Assembly: GCF_024220515.1 (NCBI RefSeq) | Contig: NZ_JAMXOT010000051.1 | Coordinates: 1-64,000 of the forward strand | Length of the DNA stretch: 64,000 nucleotides | Direction of reading: 5' to 3' | Source of the DNA: Oscillatoria sp. HE19RPO | Lineage (GTDB): Bacteria; Cyanobacteriota; Cyanobacteriia; Cyanobacteriales; Laspinemataceae | In this document: piece after piece, positions 54,420-64,000 of the stretch | How the letters are laid out: the number at the start of each line of letters is the position of its first letter | Position numbering within the stretch: the stretch's first letter is position 1 | The notes under the pieces: model-generated | What the model was told of the DNA's origin: nothing | What the model saw: only the letters and a program-made list of their open reading frames with translations | The model's database searches: none | Position numbers and translations under genes: made by a program

Positions 54420-57400
54420 ATGTTCAACTTGTTTTTTCGGTCTCAAAAGCGTCCAGAAGCGGAGGGGTTCCAACCCCAATCCCGACGGTATCAAGGTCCA
54501 GCGATGCGTCTGGAAGAAATGAGAACCCCTAGCGGTATCCTCATCGATGACACGGAAACCACTGAGGATATCCCCGGGGTTGCCGATACAGAGTTAGATT
54601 GGGATGTCCTCCCAGAGGATAGCGAACAGGCAGATGAATTTTCCGGGGATGAGACTGACCCTGATGGGGTGGATGTTGTCTCCGATGGCAGTACAGAAGC
54701 GGATCTGGCGGATGCAGAGTTAGAGGAACTTCCCTATTTAGAGATTGATGCCGACGAACCCAGTGGCGACACCGAAAGTGACTTCGTAAGCGATACCACC
54801 GATCGGGGTGAAGACGAATTCGACGAGAGTTTCCCAGAAACAACCGACGAGATTGACTCGGCAACCGACTCGGAGGACGAGGAACTTGCCTGGATCGACA
54901 GTGATGCCGAAACAGAGGACAACACGGGGGATGAAAGTGCGATCGAGACTGAGGTCGAACTGGACAGCGAACCTACCGAGGAGGTAGCGGAATCGGTCGA
55001 AACCGTAGCAACTGATGAGACCGATGCGGAAGTCGCTGAAGCAGATATCCTCGCACAAAGCGATGAAACTGAACCCCTCGACACCGCCAGCAGTGAGGAA
55101 GGAGAACCCGTTGATGCACAAATCACAGAAGTTGCAGCAGACGATCCTGAGATAGAGACCGACCCTGATGACATTGCCGAAGAGGCGATCGCGAATAGTC
55201 TGACCGAGGAAGAGAGTGAACCCTTCTCCACCGAGGAAACCGAGGAAGAGAGTGAAACCTTCGTCACCGACGAGGTTATAGACAATGACACCGAAGACAG
55301 CGTAACCCCCGAAACCGCAGAAACCACCGATAGTGAGACCAGCGAAACCGACGAAACCACTGAGGATAGTGATACAGAAGAGAGTGAGACCGAAGAGAGT
55401 GACTTGGTAGCGGACGCAGACTTGAGCAATCTGCAACCTAAATTTGAGTCCGGGACATTCACCGTGGGAGAAACCGGAGAAGTCGAGGTAGATTTCCTGT
55501 TTGACGGGGGTGCCTATAAAGGACAAGTGGCGATCGTTAGTTTGTCCGGAATGGAAACACTTGATCCCAACTCAATGGAGTTTTTCCAAGAAGCAATTTC
55601 TCGCGCTGCCAGTAATTCCGAACTGGGTTATACCATCATTGATGACCCTAGTGAAGGAGCCCGATTTAAAGGAAACTTAGGCGAAGCGAATTATAATTCG
55701 GGAGAGTATCAAGGGGTAAAGAGCTTTTCCATGCGTCCGGGAGATGAATTTTTCCTAGTTTTAGTCCCGAATGGAAGCGTCGAACAGGTTTTAAATAATC
55801 CCAATGCTGGAGGTGCATTGCGTCCTTTATTCTCCCTGGTTACTGCAAATCCCGATGATGGATATCACTTCGGACAAATTGCCGATATCACCGGGGATGG
55901 CAGTGCCTTTGCTTGGGAAGATATCCGGGTCGATGGAAATAGCGATCGCGACTATAACGACATCATTTTACAATTCCGAGGAGCCAAAGGTAACGCCGCA
56001 TTAATGGATGATGTCGTCGCCGCAGGCAAAGATTGGCGCGGCAGCGATTTGGGTCAAGCATTGATTGAGTATGTTAAAACTTATGTCACCCCCGATCCAC
56101 CGGATTTTGATGCCGCAGTCGAGGACTTATTAGCCAACTTAGAAGGTCTGTTTGATGAAGTCGATAGTTTCGAGGAAGATTTAGACAGTCTCCCGGATTC
56201 AGATATTTCAGAAGAGATTTCCCTAGAGGAAGAAACTCCGACTGAAGATGAGACTGAAGTCGCTGATGTCGTTGATGAAACTGAATTAGAATCAGTCACC
56301 GATAGTGAAGATGAAACTGAAGTCACCGAAGTTGTTGACGAATCTGAATTAGAAACAGTCACGGAAGTCGTTGACGAACCTGAATCAGAAACAGTCACCG
56401 ATAGTGAGGATGAAACTGAAGTCACCGAAGTTGTTGACGAATCTGAATTAGAAACAGTCACGGAAGTCGTTGAGGAACCTGAATTAGAAACAGTCCCCGA
56501 AGTCATTGATGAAACTGAAGTTGCTGATGGGGTTGACGAATCTGAATTAGAAACAGTCCCCGAAGTCATTGATGAAACTGAAGTTGCTGATGGGGTTGAC
56601 GAACCTGAATTAGAAACAGTCACCGCAGTTGTTGATGAAACTGAAGTTGCTGATGGGGTTGAGGAACCTGAATTAGAAACAGTCCCCGAAGTCATTGATG
56701 AAACTGAAGTTGCTGATGGGGTTGAGGAAACTGAATTAGAAACAGTCACCGAAGTCGTTGATGAAACTGAAGTTGCTGATGGGGTTGAGGAAACTGAATT
56801 AGAAACAGTCACCGCAGTTGACGATGTGGTTGACGAACCTGAATTAGAAGAAGTCACCGCAGTTGCCGATGAGACTACTTCAGAGAGTCCAGGAGAAGGG
56901 GAAGAAACCGAGACACCGGGATTCATATCAGAGGCGATCGCAGCGGAATCGGAATTGAGCGAAACCCCCCCACCGGAGGAATTTGTTGACACCGACCCGT
57001 TCTTTATTCCAGAGTTATCCCCCGCCGAATTGGCTAAATCCGAACTAATTTTCCGGTTAGAAAGCCTCACCGAAGTCTTAAACTTCCAATCCAACAACAG
57101 CGAAATATCTAGTTCAAATCCGGTCAATCCAGCCCTCATCGAACGCCTAGAAACCTTAACCCAAACCCTGCAAAATCAAACCCCATCTCAACCGATTAGC
57201 GACAGCACATTTGCCCTAGTTTATCGGTTAGAAGAAATGGTCTGGCAATCCTATCCCAGCATTCCAGTTGCAGAAACCAGTTTTAATTTTGCCCTAGAAA
57301 ATCAGCCCTTAGTCGGGATTATTGACACCGGATTTTCCGGAAACAATCCCGATATTGACTACTCGCGCATCACCTGGGGACAAGACCATATTGATGGGGA

Positions 57401-60188
57401 TAATGACCCCACAATAGCCTCCGGAGAAGGCAACGAACATGGAACACATACCCTAGGAATTATTGCCGCCCAACGAGACAATGACATCGGCATTGAGGGG
57501 ATTAATCCCGATGCGCCAATTTGGGCCGGACGAGCCGTCGGTTCCGGGAAATGGGCCGAATCCCTTGTGGAATTCGTTGATGCAGCGCGGGAGTCTGGTC
57601 AACCGAATGCCGTCGTGAATTTGAGCTTAGATTTAACCCAGATTGATGCTCAGGGGAATGTCACCACCCGCTATGAATTTACCCCAATGGAACGAGCGGC
57701 GATCGAATATGCAAGGCAACATAATGTCATGCTCGTTGCCGCTGCCGGAAATGATGGCGGAGTCATGTCTGTCTTGGGACAAGCCTCTCAAGAATTCGAC
57801 AACATTATTACCGTCGGTGCAGCAGAACGATTCAACGATGAAATCGCCTTCTCCAAAGCCTATAACCGCACCGAATATTCCAGCTATGGCTATGGATTAG
57901 ACATCGTTGCACCCGGGGGAACCATCGATAATCCCACATTATCCCTCAGTGGAGAAGAAGTCGGATCAATGGCCGGAACCTCCGTCGCCACCGCCAAAGT
58001 AACCGGCGCAATTTCCCAAGTCTGGGCCGCCAATCCCAACCTCAGCTATCGACAAGTCATCGAAATTATCAAAAACACCGCCACGGATTTAGGAACAACA
58101 AATTTCGACCTAGAAACCGGCGCAGGCTTGTTAAATATGGTAGCAGCAGTGCAGTTGGCGAAGGCTACAAACGGGGAAAATCATGATGTTTTAGCTACCG
58201 TTATTCCCGACAGTTGGAGTGGGGAAGGAATTTTCACTCCCTGGGAACGGGCCGCTGCCACGCAATTCATGGGTAAATACTATGAATGGCAATCCTATAC
58301 CATTAAATCGGGAGATACCTTGGGTGCGATCGCCTTCCGGACAATGGGGAATGGTTCGGCAACGTACTACAACTTTATTGCCCAGAAAAATGGCATTGCC
58401 AATGTCAACCTCATTTATCCCAATCAGACAATCCTAGTCCCCCGAGAAGTATCCGCACCGGCACCGGCACCCGCACCCGCACCGGCACCGGCACCGGCAC
58501 CCGCACCGGCACCGGCACCCGCACCGGCACCGGCACCGGCACCGGCACCCGCACCGGCACCGGCACCCGCACCCCCCCCAGGAACTCCCGGACAAACCCG
58601 ACAGTATATCGTCAAACCGGGCGATACACTCTCCGGAATTGCCCTGCGAGAATTGGGAAATGCCAACCGTTGGCGGGAAATCAAGAAAGCCAATGGCACC
58701 ACCTTTACAGAAGCAGAAGCGCGGAATTTGCAGGTCGGTCAATCGATTTATCTGCCGGTGAATCAACAGGTTGGGACAGGTCAACCTGTAACAACGAAAC
58801 CTAATCCGGCCCCAGTGGGGAATATCATTCTCAAACCCGGTTCAACTAATCTAGACTTCTCACGGGGTCAGCAGTGGGTGACCTCAACAGGTTACAGGTT
58901 TGTGTTTCAGACGGATGGCAATTTGGTTCTGTACAGTCCCCAAGGTAAAGCCCTTTGGGCCACTGGAACTGTGAATACTGGAGCAAATCGGCTGTCAATT
59001 CAACGGGATGGTAATGTTGTTCTATATAATGGGAAGACCCCATTATGGGCAAGTAACACAGCCGGACATCCTGGTGCATCTTTTGCCATTCAGAATGATG
59101 GAAACCTTGTGGTGTATTCCTCTAGTGGAAAGCCCCTCTTTAACAGCGCAACTCCTGGTGGCCGTCAAGGCACTTTATCGGCCTCAGCACGATGGATCCG
59201 AGACCGAAACTTAAGGCGCTTTCCTGGATTGCAGTTCTCGACAGTTGTCAGTAAGGCAACAAATAAAGCACTAGATGCAGGGGGCAAAAATAATTCAGTT
59301 TATCCTCATCCATCGCCTAATTCTGGGAATGAATTTCACCAATGGGGGTTTGAAAAGGTAGGTAATCACTACATGATTATCAACAAAGCTACTGGGAAAG
59401 CCCTAGATGGTGGCGGAGATGGAGGAAAACTAGCTTACGTCCATCCCGATCCTCGAAAAAACAATCCTTACCAGCTTTGGAAGCTTACAAAAGTGGGTGA
59501 TGCTTATCTAGTTGTTAACAAAGCTACGGGGCGTGCCTTAGATTCAGGTGGTGCTGGTGGCAATCAGATCTATATGCATCCGAAGCCTATGTCAGGGAAC
59601 AATTTCCACCTGTGGAAGTTTAACTTGCCAGGTAGTGGTATTAACCCTAACCCAAATTACACCTACAAGGAGTCTGACTACCTTAATACTTTGTATCAAG
59701 ATGGTACGGGGAACAAGATTACTTCTCGACGGAACGACGGTTATCACAACACGGGCCGAGCAATGGACTCCTATGGTGGACAGCCGAATAGCGGAATCTA
59801 TGCTCTAGTGGGTGGAGAAGTGATCGAAGCCAAAAACGGGAAAGAATTTTTTGCAAACAAGGTCGTGTCACACTGGGGCTATAATGGCACTGTTGCCATT
59901 TACAACAAAGCGCTAAACAAGACCTTTATCTATTGGCATTTGGCTGAAGGATCGATCAACCAGAACATGAAAGGTAAGACTATCGAACCGGGAACTTTTA
60001 TCGGACGAGAAGGTAACACAGGCTATAGCTTTGGCGTTCATACTCATGTAGAAGTACATAATGGTCGAGCCAACGTTAATATGTCTAATCCTAATCGTCC
60101 TCAATCACCTGCCAATTCTGGTCGTCTACATATTCCCACTATCTTCCAGGAGGCTGTTCGTAAGGGCTTAGTCAAGTTGTACAAATAG
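54420..60188 (+). CDS. Giant multidomain protein: DUF4114, subtilase, LysM, lectins, M23 peptidase
   Basis: A 1,922-residue protein (ATG 54420, ribosome site aggag; the frame is open from TTG 54321). Domains in order: a very acidic Thr/Glu/Asp region (about 20-330); DUF4114 (about 340-525; [20 protein letters not shown]); acidic repeats of about 20-26 residues (about 604-824; [20 protein letters not shown]); a subtilase with triad D969, H1007, S1188 ([27 protein letters not shown]); LysM (about 1291-1341); an Ala-Pro repeat (about 1347-1387); a second LysM (about 1394-1447); a bulb-type lectin (about 1471-1581; [11 protein letters not shown]); ricin-type QxW-like repeats (about 1607-1739); and M23 peptidase (about 1745-1921; [17 protein letters not shown] with H1874/H1876). 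No Sec signal is seen; DUF4114 proteins are often type I secretion substrates. It is likely a secreted, wall- or sugar-binding lytic protein. Confidence 0.9.
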   Translation: MFNLFFRSQKRPEAEGFQPQSRRYQGPAMRLEEMRTPSGILIDDTETTEDIPGVADTELDWDVLPEDSEQADEFSGDETDPDGVDVVSDGSTEADLADAELEELPYLEIDADEPSGDTESDFVSDTTDRGEDEFDESFPETTDEIDSATDSEDEELAWIDSDAETEDNTGDESAIETEVELDSEPTEEVAESVETVATDETDAEVAEADILAQSDETEPLDTASSEEGEPVDAQITEVAADDPEIETDPDDIAEEAIANSLTEEESEPFSTEETEEESETFVTDEVIDNDTEDSVTPETAETTDSETSETDETTEDSDTEESETEESDLVADADLSNLQPKFESGTFTVGETGEVEVDFLFDGGAYKGQVAIVSLSGMETLDPNSMEFFQEAISRAASNSELGYTIIDDPSEGARFKGNLGEANYNSGEYQGVKSFSMRPGDEFFLVLVPNGSVEQVLNNPNAGGALRPLFSLVTANPDDGYHFGQIADITGDGSAFAWEDIRVDGNSDRDYNDIILQFRGAKGNAALMDDVVAAGKDWRGSDLGQALIEYVKTYVTPDPPDFDAAVEDLLANLEGLFDEVDSFEEDLDSLPDSDISEEISLEEETPTEDETEVADVVDETELESVTDSEDETEVTEVVDESELETVTEVVDEPESETVTDSEDETEVTEVVDESELETVTEVVEEPELETVPEVIDETEVADGVDESELETVPEVIDETEVADGVDEPELETVTAVVDETEVADGVEEPELETVPEVIDETEVADGVEETELETVTEVVDETEVADGVEETELETVTAVDDVVDEPELEEVTAVADETTSESPGEGEETETPGFISEAIAAESELSETPPPEEFVDTDPFFIPELSPAELAKSELIFRLESLTEVLNFQSNNSEISSSNPVNPALIERLETLTQTLQNQTPSQPISDSTFALVYRLEEMVWQSYPSIPVAETSFNFALENQPLVGIIDTGFSGNNPDIDYSRITWGQDHIDGDNDPTIASGEGNEHGTHTLGIIAAQRDNDIGIEGINPDAPIWAGRAVGSGKWAESLVEFVDAARESGQPNAVVNLSLDLTQIDAQGNVTTRYEFTPMERAAIEYARQHNVMLVAAAGNDGGVMSVLGQASQEFDNIITVGAAERFNDEIAFSKAYNRTEYSSYGYGLDIVAPGGTIDNPTLSLSGEEVGSMAGTSVATAKVTGAISQVWAANPNLSYRQVIEIIKNTATDLGTTNFDLETGAGLLNMVAAVQLAKATNGENHDVLATVIPDSWSGEGIFTPWERAAATQFMGKYYEWQSYTIKSGDTLGAIAFRTMGNGSATYYNFIAQKNGIANVNLIYPNQTILVPREVSAPAPAPAPAPAPAPAPAPAPAPAPAPAPAPAPAPAPAPAPPPGTPGQTRQYIVKPGDTLSGIALRELGNANRWREIKKANGTTFTEAEARNLQVGQSIYLPVNQQVGTGQPVTTKPNPAPVGNIILKPGSTNLDFSRGQQWVTSTGYRFVFQTDGNLVLYSPQGKALWATGTVNTGANRLSIQRDGNVVLYNGKTPLWASNTAGHPGASFAIQNDGNLVVYSSSGKPLFNSATPGGRQGTLSASARWIRDRNLRRFPGLQFSTVVSKATNKALDAGGKNNSVYPHPSPNSGNEFHQWGFEKVGNHYMIINKATGKALDGGGDGGKLAYVHPDPRKNNPYQLWKLTKVGDAYLVVNKATGRALDSGGAGGNQIYMHPKPMSGNNFHLWKFNLPGSGINPNPNYTYKESDYLNTLYQDGTGNKITSRRNDGYHNTGRAMDSYGGQPNSGIYALVGGEVIEAKNGKEFFANKVVSHWGYNGTVAIYNKALNKTFIYWHLAEGSINQNMKGKTIEPGTFIGREGNTGYSFGVHTHVEVHNGRANVNMSNPNRPQSPANSGRLHIPTIFQEAVRKGLVKLYK
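56245..56880 (+). repeat. In-frame tandem repeats encoding an acidic stalk
   Basis: Imperfect direct repeats of 60-78 bases (for example gaaactgaagttgctgatgg and gaattagaaacagtcacc) recur about ten times in frame within the giant gene. They encode Glu/Val/Thr-rich repeats and probably vary in number between strains. Confidence 0.9.
58456..58577 (+). repeat. Ala-Pro dipeptide repeat (gcaccg/gcaccc)n
   Basis: About 20 hexanucleotide units encode an uninterrupted Ala-Pro run between the two LysM domains. It would form a stiff extended spacer and is a hotspot for length change. Confidence 0.95.
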
Positions 60189-60273
60189 CAAACCCATACT
60201 CTCAAATTGAGAGTATCAAGAGTCCGTAGAGTGGGCAGGTCGGGAAAATTTCTGGCTACTCGTCCTCAGTTAA

Positions 60274-60341
60274 GTAGGGTGGGCAGGGCTTTAATAGATG
60301 AGGTTACTCTAAAAAGGCCCATTGGGCCCTGCCCACCCTAC
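60274..60341. repeat. Inverted repeat upstream of the transposase gene
   Basis: GTAGGGTGGGCAGGGC (60274-60289) and its exact complement (60326-60341) are separated by 36 bases. Confidence 0.88.
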
Positions 60342-60386
60342 AGCTTTTTAGATAGGATAAAAAAAACATGGAATAACCGTAAAACC

Positions 60387-60917
60387 ATGCCTTACGACCC
60401 TGAACGCCCACCCCGTAATTCCCTCCGACTGAAAGGATACGACTATACCCAACCCGGAGCCTATTTCGTAACGATTTGCACCCATAATCGCGAATGTTTC
60501 TTGGGTGAAATTGTCGGTGGTATTGTTCACTTAAATAAATATGATAAAATTGTTGCTGAAACCTGGCAATGGTTGGAACAACGATATCCCTATATAGAAT
60601 TAGATGCTTGGGTTGTGATGCCCAATCATTTACATGGAATTATCGTAATCACCGATAGATTTGCCGACATCAAACGGAAATCTTTGGGGCGTTTAGTTGG
60701 AGCATTCAAAACCGTTTCTGCACGAGAAATTAACCAATTACGTCAGATGTCCGGTTGTCCGGTTTGGCAACGAGATTTTTACGATCGCATCAACCGAAAC
60801 GAGCGATCGTTGGAAAGAATTCGTCAATACATTGCCGACAATCCCCTGAAATGGCATGAAGACACAGAAAATCCAGACTATGATGGGGAAATGCCATTCA
60901 AGGACCTTCCCTTTTAA
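60387..60917 (+). CDS. REP-associated tyrosine transposase (RAYT, Y1 HUH family)
   Basis: A 176-residue HUH nuclease related to IS200/IS605 TnpA. It has the N-terminal block YDYTQPGAYFVTICTHNREC, the HUH motif VVMPNHLHGIIVI (His-x-His), and the nucleophile region VWQRDFYDRINRNERSLERI with the likely catalytic Tyr. The ending IRQYIADNPLKWHEDTENP is typical of RAYT proteins. These enzymes cut and join single-stranded palindromic REP sequences. The long REP array immediately downstream (60934-61435) and related palindromes throughout the window fit this. The frame is open to 60207, but ATG 60387 (MPYDPERPPRNS) is the family start. All motifs are intact. Confidence 0.92.
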   Translation: MPYDPERPPRNSLRLKGYDYTQPGAYFVTICTHNRECFLGEIVGGIVHLNKYDKIVAETWQWLEQRYPYIELDAWVVMPNHLHGIIVITDRFADIKRKSLGRLVGAFKTVSAREINQLRQMSGCPVWQRDFYDRINRNERSLERIRQYIADNPLKWHEDTENPDYDGEMPFKDLPF

Positions 60918-60933
60918 TGCAATGGTTGTCCCC

Positions 60934-61435
60934 GTAGGCGCGATTCGAGAATCGCCCGTCTATCCAATTCCCAAAACCCCATGTAGGGGCGATTCGAGAA
61001 TCGCCAGTCCATCCAATTCCCAAAAAATTCCCAAAACCCCATGTAGGGGCGATTCGAGAATCGCCAGTCCATCCAATTCCCAAAACCCCATGTAGGGGCG
61101 ATTCGAGAATCGCCAGTCCATCCAATTCCCAAAAAATTCCCAAAACCCCATGTAGGGGCGATTCGAGAATCGCCAGTCCATCCAATTCCCAAAAAATTTC
61201 CCAAAACCCCATGTAGGGGCGATTCGAGAATCGCCAGTCCATCCAATTCCCCTAATTTTCTATATGGTTTGGGGTGAACATGGGGGGTTTTTTCGGGCGA
61301 TTCTCGAATCGCCCCTACATGGGTTTGGGGTGAACATGGGGGGTTTTTTTTCGGGCGATTCTCGAATCGCCCCTACATGGGTTTGGGGTGAACATGGGGG
61401 GTTTTTTTTCGGGCGATTCTCGAATCGCCGCTACA
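60934..61435. repeat. REP array: six units in one orientation, then three inverted
   Basis: Units of the GTAGGGGCGATTCGAGAATC type start at 60934 (variant), 60982, 61042, 61091, 61151 and 61222. Each is followed by agtccatccaattcccaaaa-like spacers. Three units in the opposite orientation follow at 61295, 61353 and 61411, separated by gggtttggggtgaacatggg. Stems are imperfect in the centre (TTCGAGAA). The array starts 17 bases after the RAYT stop codon. Confidence 0.95.
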
Positions 61436-61573
61436 GATTTTGGCCCGCCGTTTGTAAAGTTTTGTAATAATCATGCCTTGCCTGCATAATTTCGCGAGGT
61501 TGATCCTAATAAGACTATAGAAGCGTCACCCCGGCGCTTCTGTGTAGAGTCTCGAACCCTGGATGCGATCGCC

Positions 61574-63322
61574 ATGAACCCCCAACCCCTCTCCTCCGAA
61601 AACCCCTATCACCACTGGATTTGTCCCAACCTCGGCCCTTACTGGCAGATTGCTAGGGTTCGGGGTTCGGATACGGTGGTGTTGAAGTCTCGCGAAGGGA
61701 ATGGTCAATTTCCGTTTTCCCCGATGGAAGGATTTGCTTTACAGCATTTCACCGGGAAGTTGGCGATCGCCCAAATTCAAGGGCGTTGTCACCAGCAATT
61801 TGGCGACTCGGTTTCTGAGACTCTCGTCTGGGAACTGCTGCAAAAACTCATCGAATTCGGCATTTTAGCATCCGAGGAGGAAACCCCGATGGATTGGATT
61901 TGTCCGGATTTAACGCCATACTGGACTCTCACCCCCATTCCCGATTCTGACCAAATTCTCCTTAAGGCGATCGAGGGCAATTTGCGGGTAATTTTTTCTG
62001 CTGCTGAAGGGTATGCTTTAGCCTATTTTACTGGAGAATACACAGTTTTTGACATTCAAACCCGCTGTGAACAACAGTTTTCTGGGGGAATTTCGGCTGA
62101 TTTTATCGAAGTTTTACTGGACAAATTGATTGAATTAAATATCTTAGCCGAAGAGAGTCCAGGCGGGGAAGAAAGTTCATCGGATGCGGAACCATCGGCA
62201 GGCGATCGCCCCAAAAATTCTCATCAACTCAAATCCTGTGTGCAGTGGATTAATCATCCCGATGGATATTGGATTCTTCGTAACCCCGAGGATTTCACAT
62301 TTTTACAAATGAGTGATTCCGATAAGGTAATTATCGACCAACTCGGACGGCGATCGCCTACGGCAATTATTGAAGAATTCTGCATCACCCCACAAGAGTT
62401 GAAAAATCTCCTGCGACTGTTAACCACCTCCGCCATGTTGGAAGGGACGACGTTGCCAACTCCACCTCGGGGCAAATTTAACCCCATGCAATTGCTCTAT
62501 TTTCGGATTCCTTTATTCAATCCCGACCCTTGGCTGAATCGACATATTGACGGCATCCGCTGGATTTGGACAAAACCCTTTGCGGTGATTTTATTCCTCT
62601 GTTTAGCTGCTTCTGCTGTCCTGGGAATTCGTCAGCGAGAAGTCATTCTTTTTACGGGACAGCAACTCATGGAAGCGAATGGTCCGACTTTAATTATTCC
62701 CTTTGCTTTGCTATCAATGTTGGTGGTGGCATTCCATGAATTGGGTCATGCGTTTACGTTAAAAAACTTTGGCGGCGTGGTTCCGAATATGGGATTGCTG
62801 CTGATGATGTTTATGCCTGCGGCTTATACCAATACTACGGATTCCTACTGTTTATCCCGGTTTAAACGAGTGTTGGTTGTGGGGGCGGGTTTGTTGGTGC
62901 AATTCGCTATTTGGGCCGGGGCTTTGTGGTTTTGGAATTGGACAAATCCCAGTAGTTGGCTGCATACGGCAAGCTATTTACTGATGGTTGCGGCTTTAGT
63001 GACGGTGGCGATTAACCTGAATCCAATGGCTAAATTTGATGGCTATTATTTGGCGGTTGCCATGACGGGAATTAATAATCTGCGGGGGCGATCGTTTGCC
63101 TTGTATGGGAATCTCTTGCAGGGCAAACCGTTACGAGAAACTGCTGGAAATATCTGGATTTTAGCGATTTATGCTCCATTGAGTTTGGCCTATATTTATT
63201 TTGTTTTTGGTTTTTTATTCGCGAGAATTGCGGATTGGAGTTTAACTAAGATTCCGATGACGGCTTTACTGCTGTTAACAATTTGGCTAGTTTACTTTTT
63301 CTTTCCTCGGGACAAACGGTAA
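61574..63322 (+). CDS. PqqD-repeat M50 membrane metalloprotease (YydH-like)
   Basis: A 582-residue protein. Three winged-helix PqqD-like modules form the N-terminus: about 12-100 (HWICPNLGPYWQIARVRGSD), 105-195 (DWICPDLTPYWTLTPIPDSD) and 220-298 (QWINHPDGYWILRNPEDFTF). The site-2-protease core has the zinc motif AFHELGHAF (near 380) and the distal Asp motif NLNPMAKFDGYY (near 480) within six or seven membrane helices. The HlyD-type gene follows 44 bases later. M50/HlyD pairs of this kind accompany export of peptides or proteins. All catalytic residues are present. The giant protein upstream is a candidate substrate, but this is inference. Confidence 0.88.
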   Translation: MNPQPLSSENPYHHWICPNLGPYWQIARVRGSDTVVLKSREGNGQFPFSPMEGFALQHFTGKLAIAQIQGRCHQQFGDSVSETLVWELLQKLIEFGILASEEETPMDWICPDLTPYWTLTPIPDSDQILLKAIEGNLRVIFSAAEGYALAYFTGEYTVFDIQTRCEQQFSGGISADFIEVLLDKLIELNILAEESPGGEESSSDAEPSAGDRPKNSHQLKSCVQWINHPDGYWILRNPEDFTFLQMSDSDKVIIDQLGRRSPTAIIEEFCITPQELKNLLRLLTTSAMLEGTTLPTPPRGKFNPMQLLYFRIPLFNPDPWLNRHIDGIRWIWTKPFAVILFLCLAASAVLGIRQREVILFTGQQLMEANGPTLIIPFALLSMLVVAFHELGHAFTLKNFGGVVPNMGLLLMMFMPAAYTNTTDSYCLSRFKRVLVVGAGLLVQFAIWAGALWFWNWTNPSSWLHTASYLLMVAALVTVAINLNPMAKFDGYYLAVAMTGINNLRGRSFALYGNLLQGKPLRETAGNIWILAIYAPLSLAYIYFVFGFLFARIADWSLTKIPMTALLLLTIWLVYFFFPRDKR

Positions 63323-63366
63323 ATTTCACATTCTATTTACACTCTAAAATAAGGACATCTACTACC

Positions 63367-64000
63367 ATGACTGCTACAAATAATCCCTCTCCAAAGTCTC
63401 CTCTGAAAGTGGTTCCTCCGAAGGCGATCGCGCAACCTTCACCAGTCCCCACACCCCCAGTAACGCCGACTCCACCGGCAGCTTCCCCTTCAAAAGTACC
63501 GACTCCATCGAAGTCTTATGGGAAATGGTTGATGATGGCGATAGTTTTGGCAGGTGGGGTGATGGTTGCCCGAATGCCAATTTCTAATTACGTCATCGGC
63601 GAAGCAGAAGTCACCTCCCGTTTGGATGAACGTCAGCGTCTAGTTATGCCGGTATCGGGTCAGATTCAGCTAAAAGTGAAGAGTAATGCAGAAGTCGAGG
63701 AGGGGGACATTCTGGCGGAAGTTTCTAGTCCAGAAATCGAGAATCAAGTGGCGGAGGCAGAACGCAATTTACAGCATGGCAATGCCGCTCTTTTTGCAGC
63801 CCAAAAGCGGTTGAGTATTGCGCAGACGGAACTACAGTATGCTCAAAAGAATGTCGAGATTGCCCAAGATAGGGCGGAGAAAAAACAGCGAGAAGTTCAA
63901 GAGGTGATTGCCGGAAATAAGTTGCCGAGAATCCGGCAAATTGAGGCTGAAATCAGCAGTATTGAAAGTGAAATTGATGGGGTGAAGAATAGTCAAGTCG
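63367..64000 (+). CDS. HlyD-family membrane fusion protein (partial, runs off window)
   Basis: The 211 codons present are open to the window edge. A Pro/Ser-rich cytoplasmic start (VVPPKAIAQPSPVPTPPVTP) precedes one membrane helix near residues 57-72 (LMMAIVLAGGVMVARM). The half-lipoyl domain follows (EAEVTSRLDERQRLVMPVSG, EEGDILAEVSSPEIENQVAE), then a coiled coil (about 130-211). This is the standard adaptor layout for type I-like export. It is 44 bases after the M50 gene, so they are one operon. No ABC transporter gene is visible before the edge. Confidence 0.9.
   Translation, partial: MTATNNPSPKSPLKVVPPKAIAQPSPVPTPPVTPTPPAASPSKVPTPSKSYGKWLMMAIVLAGGVMVARMPISNYVIGEAEVTSRLDERQRLVMPVSGQIQLKVKSNAEVEEGDILAEVSSPEIENQVAEAERNLQHGNAALFAAQKRLSIAQTELQYAQKNVEIAQDRAEKKQREVQEVIAGNKLPRIRQIEAEISSIESEIDGVKNSQV

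Noticed and set aside
54734-55526. Two long open frames on the - strand
   Set aside because: They are antisense to the acidic Glu/Asp/Thr region of the giant gene, and their low-complexity Ser/Val or Phe/Gly composition is an artefact of that sequence.
56081-57139. Long Ser/Thr-rich open frame on the - strand (352 codons)
   Set aside because: It is the mirror of the acidic repeat region of the giant gene; its composition follows from the repeats, and no ribosome site is seen.
58424-58784. Gly-Ala or Cys-Arg repeat frames on the - strand
   Set aside because: They are antisense to the Ala-Pro hexanucleotide repeat.
60898-61246. Overlapping open frames with repeated MDWRFSNRPYMGF
   Set aside because: They are translations of the REP array in several frames; each unit simply lacks stop codons.
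60934-61435. Regular short repeats resembling a CRISPR array
   Set aside because: Units are palindromic REP sequences separated by near-identical spacers, orientation switches midway, and no cas gene is present; a RAYT gene adjoins instead.
61545-61560. tRNA-like sequence (ggttcgaga on the - strand)
   Set aside because: The T-arm stem does not pair and no acceptor or anticodon arm can be formed.

Overview
The window looks like a piece of chromosome from a filamentous cyanobacterium, probably of the Oscillatoriales type. HIP1 octamers (GCGATCGC) and shortened forms occur throughout. Cyanobacteria-specific families are present (DUF3611, DUF3727, DUF4327, DUF751), with an intein-bearing dnaX, an RRM RNA-binding protein and a processive glycosyltransferase resembling the cyanobacterial glucolipid synthase. 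Intergenic DNA is crowded with short palindromic repeats. This placement is inference from gene content; no 16S gene is in the window.

Layout. 0.1-5 kb: a proline-rich membrane protein, a Tat-type metallophosphoesterase, a solitary Dam-type GATC methyltransferase, small conserved genes and an ADP-ribosylglycohydrolase pseudogene. 5.6-16.4 kb: housekeeping genes rbfA, a family 3 glycoside hydrolase, DUF4327, a phasin-like protein, then the same-strand run DUF3727-mltG-yqeG-proB, a RodZ-like HTH protein and DUF3611. 16.4-20.3 kb: a 1.35 kb gap holding a foldable RNA candidate, a PadR regulator, tandem microsatellites and a TPR protein. 20.3-25 kb: one reading frame encoding RNase HI fused to DnaX, interrupted by a 199-residue mini-intein that itself carries an in-frame palindromic repeat, then the glycosyltransferase. 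25-31 kb: dense repeats, a P-loop/DRTGG protein and a membrane NACHT ATPase ending in a signal-peptidase-like domain that lacks its catalytic residues. 31-38.8 kb: carotenoid oxygenase, a DprA-like Rossmann protein, yajQ, DUF202, cbiD, TPR and RRM proteins.

39-49 kb is a coherent metal (probably copper) resistance locus: lipoprotein, CusA/CzcA RND pump, a very long CusB-like adaptor, CDF exporter, sensor kinase, OmpR-type regulator and a Cys-rich copper-storage-type protein. Both divergent promoter regions carry the same direct repeat with an 11-bp period, so one regulator probably controls the whole locus.

49-64 kb: small membrane proteins, an M48 protease, an AI-2E family permease, then a 1,922-residue multidomain protein (acidic region, DUF4114, acidic repeats, subtilase, two LysM, bulb-type lectin, ricin-type repeats, M23 peptidase) without a visible signal peptide. 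After a REP-associated tyrosine transposase and its nine-unit REP array comes a PqqD-repeat/M50 membrane metalloprotease and the start of a HlyD-type adaptor, which runs off the window. The giant double-protease lectin protein beside M50 and HlyD genes is the best candidate here for an undescribed secreted system. The RNase H-intein-DnaX gene and the NACHT/dead-peptidase gene are the other strong candidates.
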